Below are positions 62,824 through 64,000 of a DNA stretch of 64,000 nucleotides, piece by piece. Numbering within the stretch: the first letter of the stretch is position 1; every line of letters begins with the position of its first letter. The notes under the pieces were generated by a model. That model was given only the letters and a program-made list of their open reading frames with translations. It was not told the DNA's origin and searched no databases. Location of the stretch: positions 1-64,000 of the forward strand of contig UQOC01000009.1 of assembly GCA_900542565.1 (NCBI GenBank), read 5' to 3'. The DNA is from an uncultured Eubacteriales bacterium (GTDB lineage Bacteria > Bacillota > Clostridia > Peptostreptococcales > Anaerovoracaceae). The position numbers and the translations under genes were made by a program.

Positions 62824-62858
62824 AATGGGGCCTGAGAAAATTACTCTCAGACCCCATT
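62824..62858 (-). terminator. Rho-independent terminator of glnN
   Basis: AATGGGGCCTGAG pairs with CTCAGACCCCATT (one mismatch), followed on the minus strand by TTTTCTTTT. It marks the end of the chromosomal transcript; the prophage-like genes begin about 60 nt beyond. Confidence 0.85.
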
Positions 62859-62923
62859 GTCTATTATCTTATTATTTACTTTTTAAAACCTATAACTTAG
62901 AAATATTTTGCCGGAATGCTATA

Positions 62924-64000
62924 TTACTCCTGGATAGAGAACAGCAAATCTCCATAGGTTGGGAACGGCCAGTATTCTTCAGGAGTATAAATCTCCATTT
63001 GGTCTGCTACTTCCCGAACCTCAGCCATATCTTTCAACACTTTTTCATTATAAAATACAGCCTGCTCCAAACCTTCTTCCATAGCAAGGGCTTCCTGAAC
63101 GCTTGAATCAAGAGCTTCAACCGTTTCAAACAGTCTAAGTTCTAACTCAGAAAGCAATCTAATCATCTTTTCTTCAAACACGCAAGAAACCGAACCGCCC
63201 ATTTGTCTCTTAGAAACAACAGTATCGCTGAGTTCTTTAACATATTTCGCGACAGCAGGCGAAATATCACGTCTTGCCATTTCAAGCATCGTTTTTGCCT
63301 CAATATTGATAGCCTTGCTGTAATTCTCAAGATTTATTTCGTATCTTGACAGCATTTCATCACGAGTGAGTATACCGTGCTTAACAAATAAGTCTATACT
63401 CTTTTCAGTAACAAAAGCCGGCAATGCTTCAGGCGTGCTCTTTAAATTGCAAAGACCCCTGCGTTCAGCTTCGGCAACCCATTCGTCTGAATAGTTATTA
63501 CCGTTAAAAATAATCCTTTTATGTTCTTTCATAGTATCTCTTACTATGTTATAAATCTCGCATTTAGGGTTTGACGATTTCTCAAGTCTGACAGCAAACT
63601 GGTCAAGTATCTCGGCAACAGCTGTGTTTATAATAAAGTTCGGTCCTGAAATTGAAAGAGCCGAGCCGGGCATTCTAAACTCAAACTTATTCCCTGTGAA
63701 TGCAAACGGCGACGTTCTATTTCTGTCGGTTGTATCCTTCGCAAAATCAGGCACAGCGTCGATACCGGAGTTCATCACCTCATTACATCTGTTCTCAAAA
63801 TCACTGTCCTCTTCAATAGAATCCAGCACTTCTTTGAGATCATCTCCAATAAATACAGAGATAATAGCAGGCGGAGCCTCATTTGCGCCAAGTCTGTGGT
63901 CGTTTCCTGCCGTTGCCACAGACGATCTTAAAAGATCCTGATATTCGTCCACAGCCGCTATCACAGCGGACAGGAACAATAAAAATCTAGGATTGTCATG
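62924..64000 (-). CDS. glnN: Glutamine synthetase class III (GlnN), C-terminal part (cut by window edge)
   Basis: About 358 C-terminal residues of GSIII, open to the right edge. Family-specific segments are HDNPRFLLFLSAVIAAVDEYQDLLRSSVATAGNDHRLGANEAPPAIISVFIGD, the NRTSPFAFTGNKFEFRMPGSALSISGPN active-site motif and TPEEYWPFPTYGDLLFSI near the end. It makes glutamine from glutamate and ammonia. The enzyme is a housekeeping chromosomal gene, which makes its direct contact with phage structural genes remarkable. Confidence 0.95.
   Translation of the reverse strand, partial: HDNPRFLLFLSAVIAAVDEYQDLLRSSVATAGNDHRLGANEAPPAIISVFIGDDLKEVLDSIEEDSDFENRCNEVMNSGIDAVPDFAKDTTDRNRTSPFAFTGNKFEFRMPGSALSISGPNFIINTAVAEILDQFAVRLEKSSNPKCEIYNIVRDTMKEHKRIIFNGNNYSDEWVAEAERRGLCNLKSTPEALPAFVTEKSIDLFVKHGILTRDEMLSRYEINLENYSKAINIEAKTMLEMARRDISPAVAKYVKELSDTVVSKRQMGGSVSCVFEEKMIRLLSELELRLFETVEALDSSVQEALAMEEGLEQAVFYNEKVLKDMAEVREVADQMEIYTPEEYWPFPTYGDLLFSIQE

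Noticed and set aside
1..64000. CRISPR arrays, insertion sequences, rRNA operons
   Set aside because: I saw no regular repeat-spacer pattern, transposase motif or rRNA sequence in any part of the window.

Overview
The window looks like the chromosome of an anaerobic, spore-lineage Firmicute (class Clostridia), carrying part of a tailed prophage. Supporting marks are an IspH-ribosomal protein S1 fusion, a YmxH/YlmC sporulation-type protein beside a TepA (ClpP-like) protease, a complete D-alanylation (dlt) operon, a Gram-positive Tad/Flp pilus operon, BmpA-type nucleoside transport, and class III glutamine synthetase. Genus cannot be fixed from the sequence alone.

Positions 1-5.4 kb hold the start of a YifB/ComM-type ATPase and yraN, then the dlt operon dltA-B-C-D with a 53-residue dltX overlapping the end of dltD. 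The dlt promoter carries an AGTGTA-N13-TACACT inverted repeat like the operator of the cell-wall-stress repressor YtrA. At 5.4-9.3 kb are a polar amino acid ABC transporter, a HAD phosphatase and a metallo-beta-lactamase-fold hydrolase. At 9.4-14.3 kb, on the plus strand, are trkA, two tandem trkH paralogues and a CBS-domain protein. At 14.3-18.2 kb are ispH-rpsA, rarA and a SPOR-domain protein. At 18.3-24.6 kb is a Tad pilus operon (tadZ, tadA, tadB, tadC, Flp pilin, TadE, TadG-like, zinc-motif TadE, DUF6382-like). At 24.6-37.8 kb are tepA, ymxH, a solitary adenine/cytosine-N4 DNA methyltransferase, an acyl-CoA ligase, a YgiQ radical SAM protein, a four-gene BMP nucleoside ABC transporter, a lytic transglycosylase with a 33-residue companion ORF, and an M20 peptidase.

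Positions 37.9-62.8 kb are a HK97-type siphovirus prophage. It starts at a displaced 3' half of tRNA-Cys (an att site). All its genes are on the minus strand and the module order, read backwards from the right, is portal, protease-capsid fusion, connectors, tail tube, tail chaperones, tape measure, baseplate, fibres, a run of short tail-tip modules, holin and endolysin. No terminase, integrase, repressor or replication gene is present. The prophage abuts the 3' end of a chromosomal glnN (class III glutamine synthetase), and no second tRNA-Cys is seen, so one prophage end is missing, rearranged or outside the window.

The most interesting observations are all in the prophage. (1) Three poly-G tracts (8, 9, 9 G) lie within 1.2 kb of the tail-tip region, each placed so that length changes switch between an immediate stop and continued reading; the first gates fusion of a tip domain to the DUF859 structural protein. 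(2) A canonical -1 frameshift signal (A_AAC_CCC, 7-nt spacer, 8-bp stem-loop) sits at the end of the capsid gene, and the -1 frame encodes a 129-residue domain with no start codon of its own. (3) An internal ribosome binding site and ATG can make the capsid protein separately from the protease fusion.
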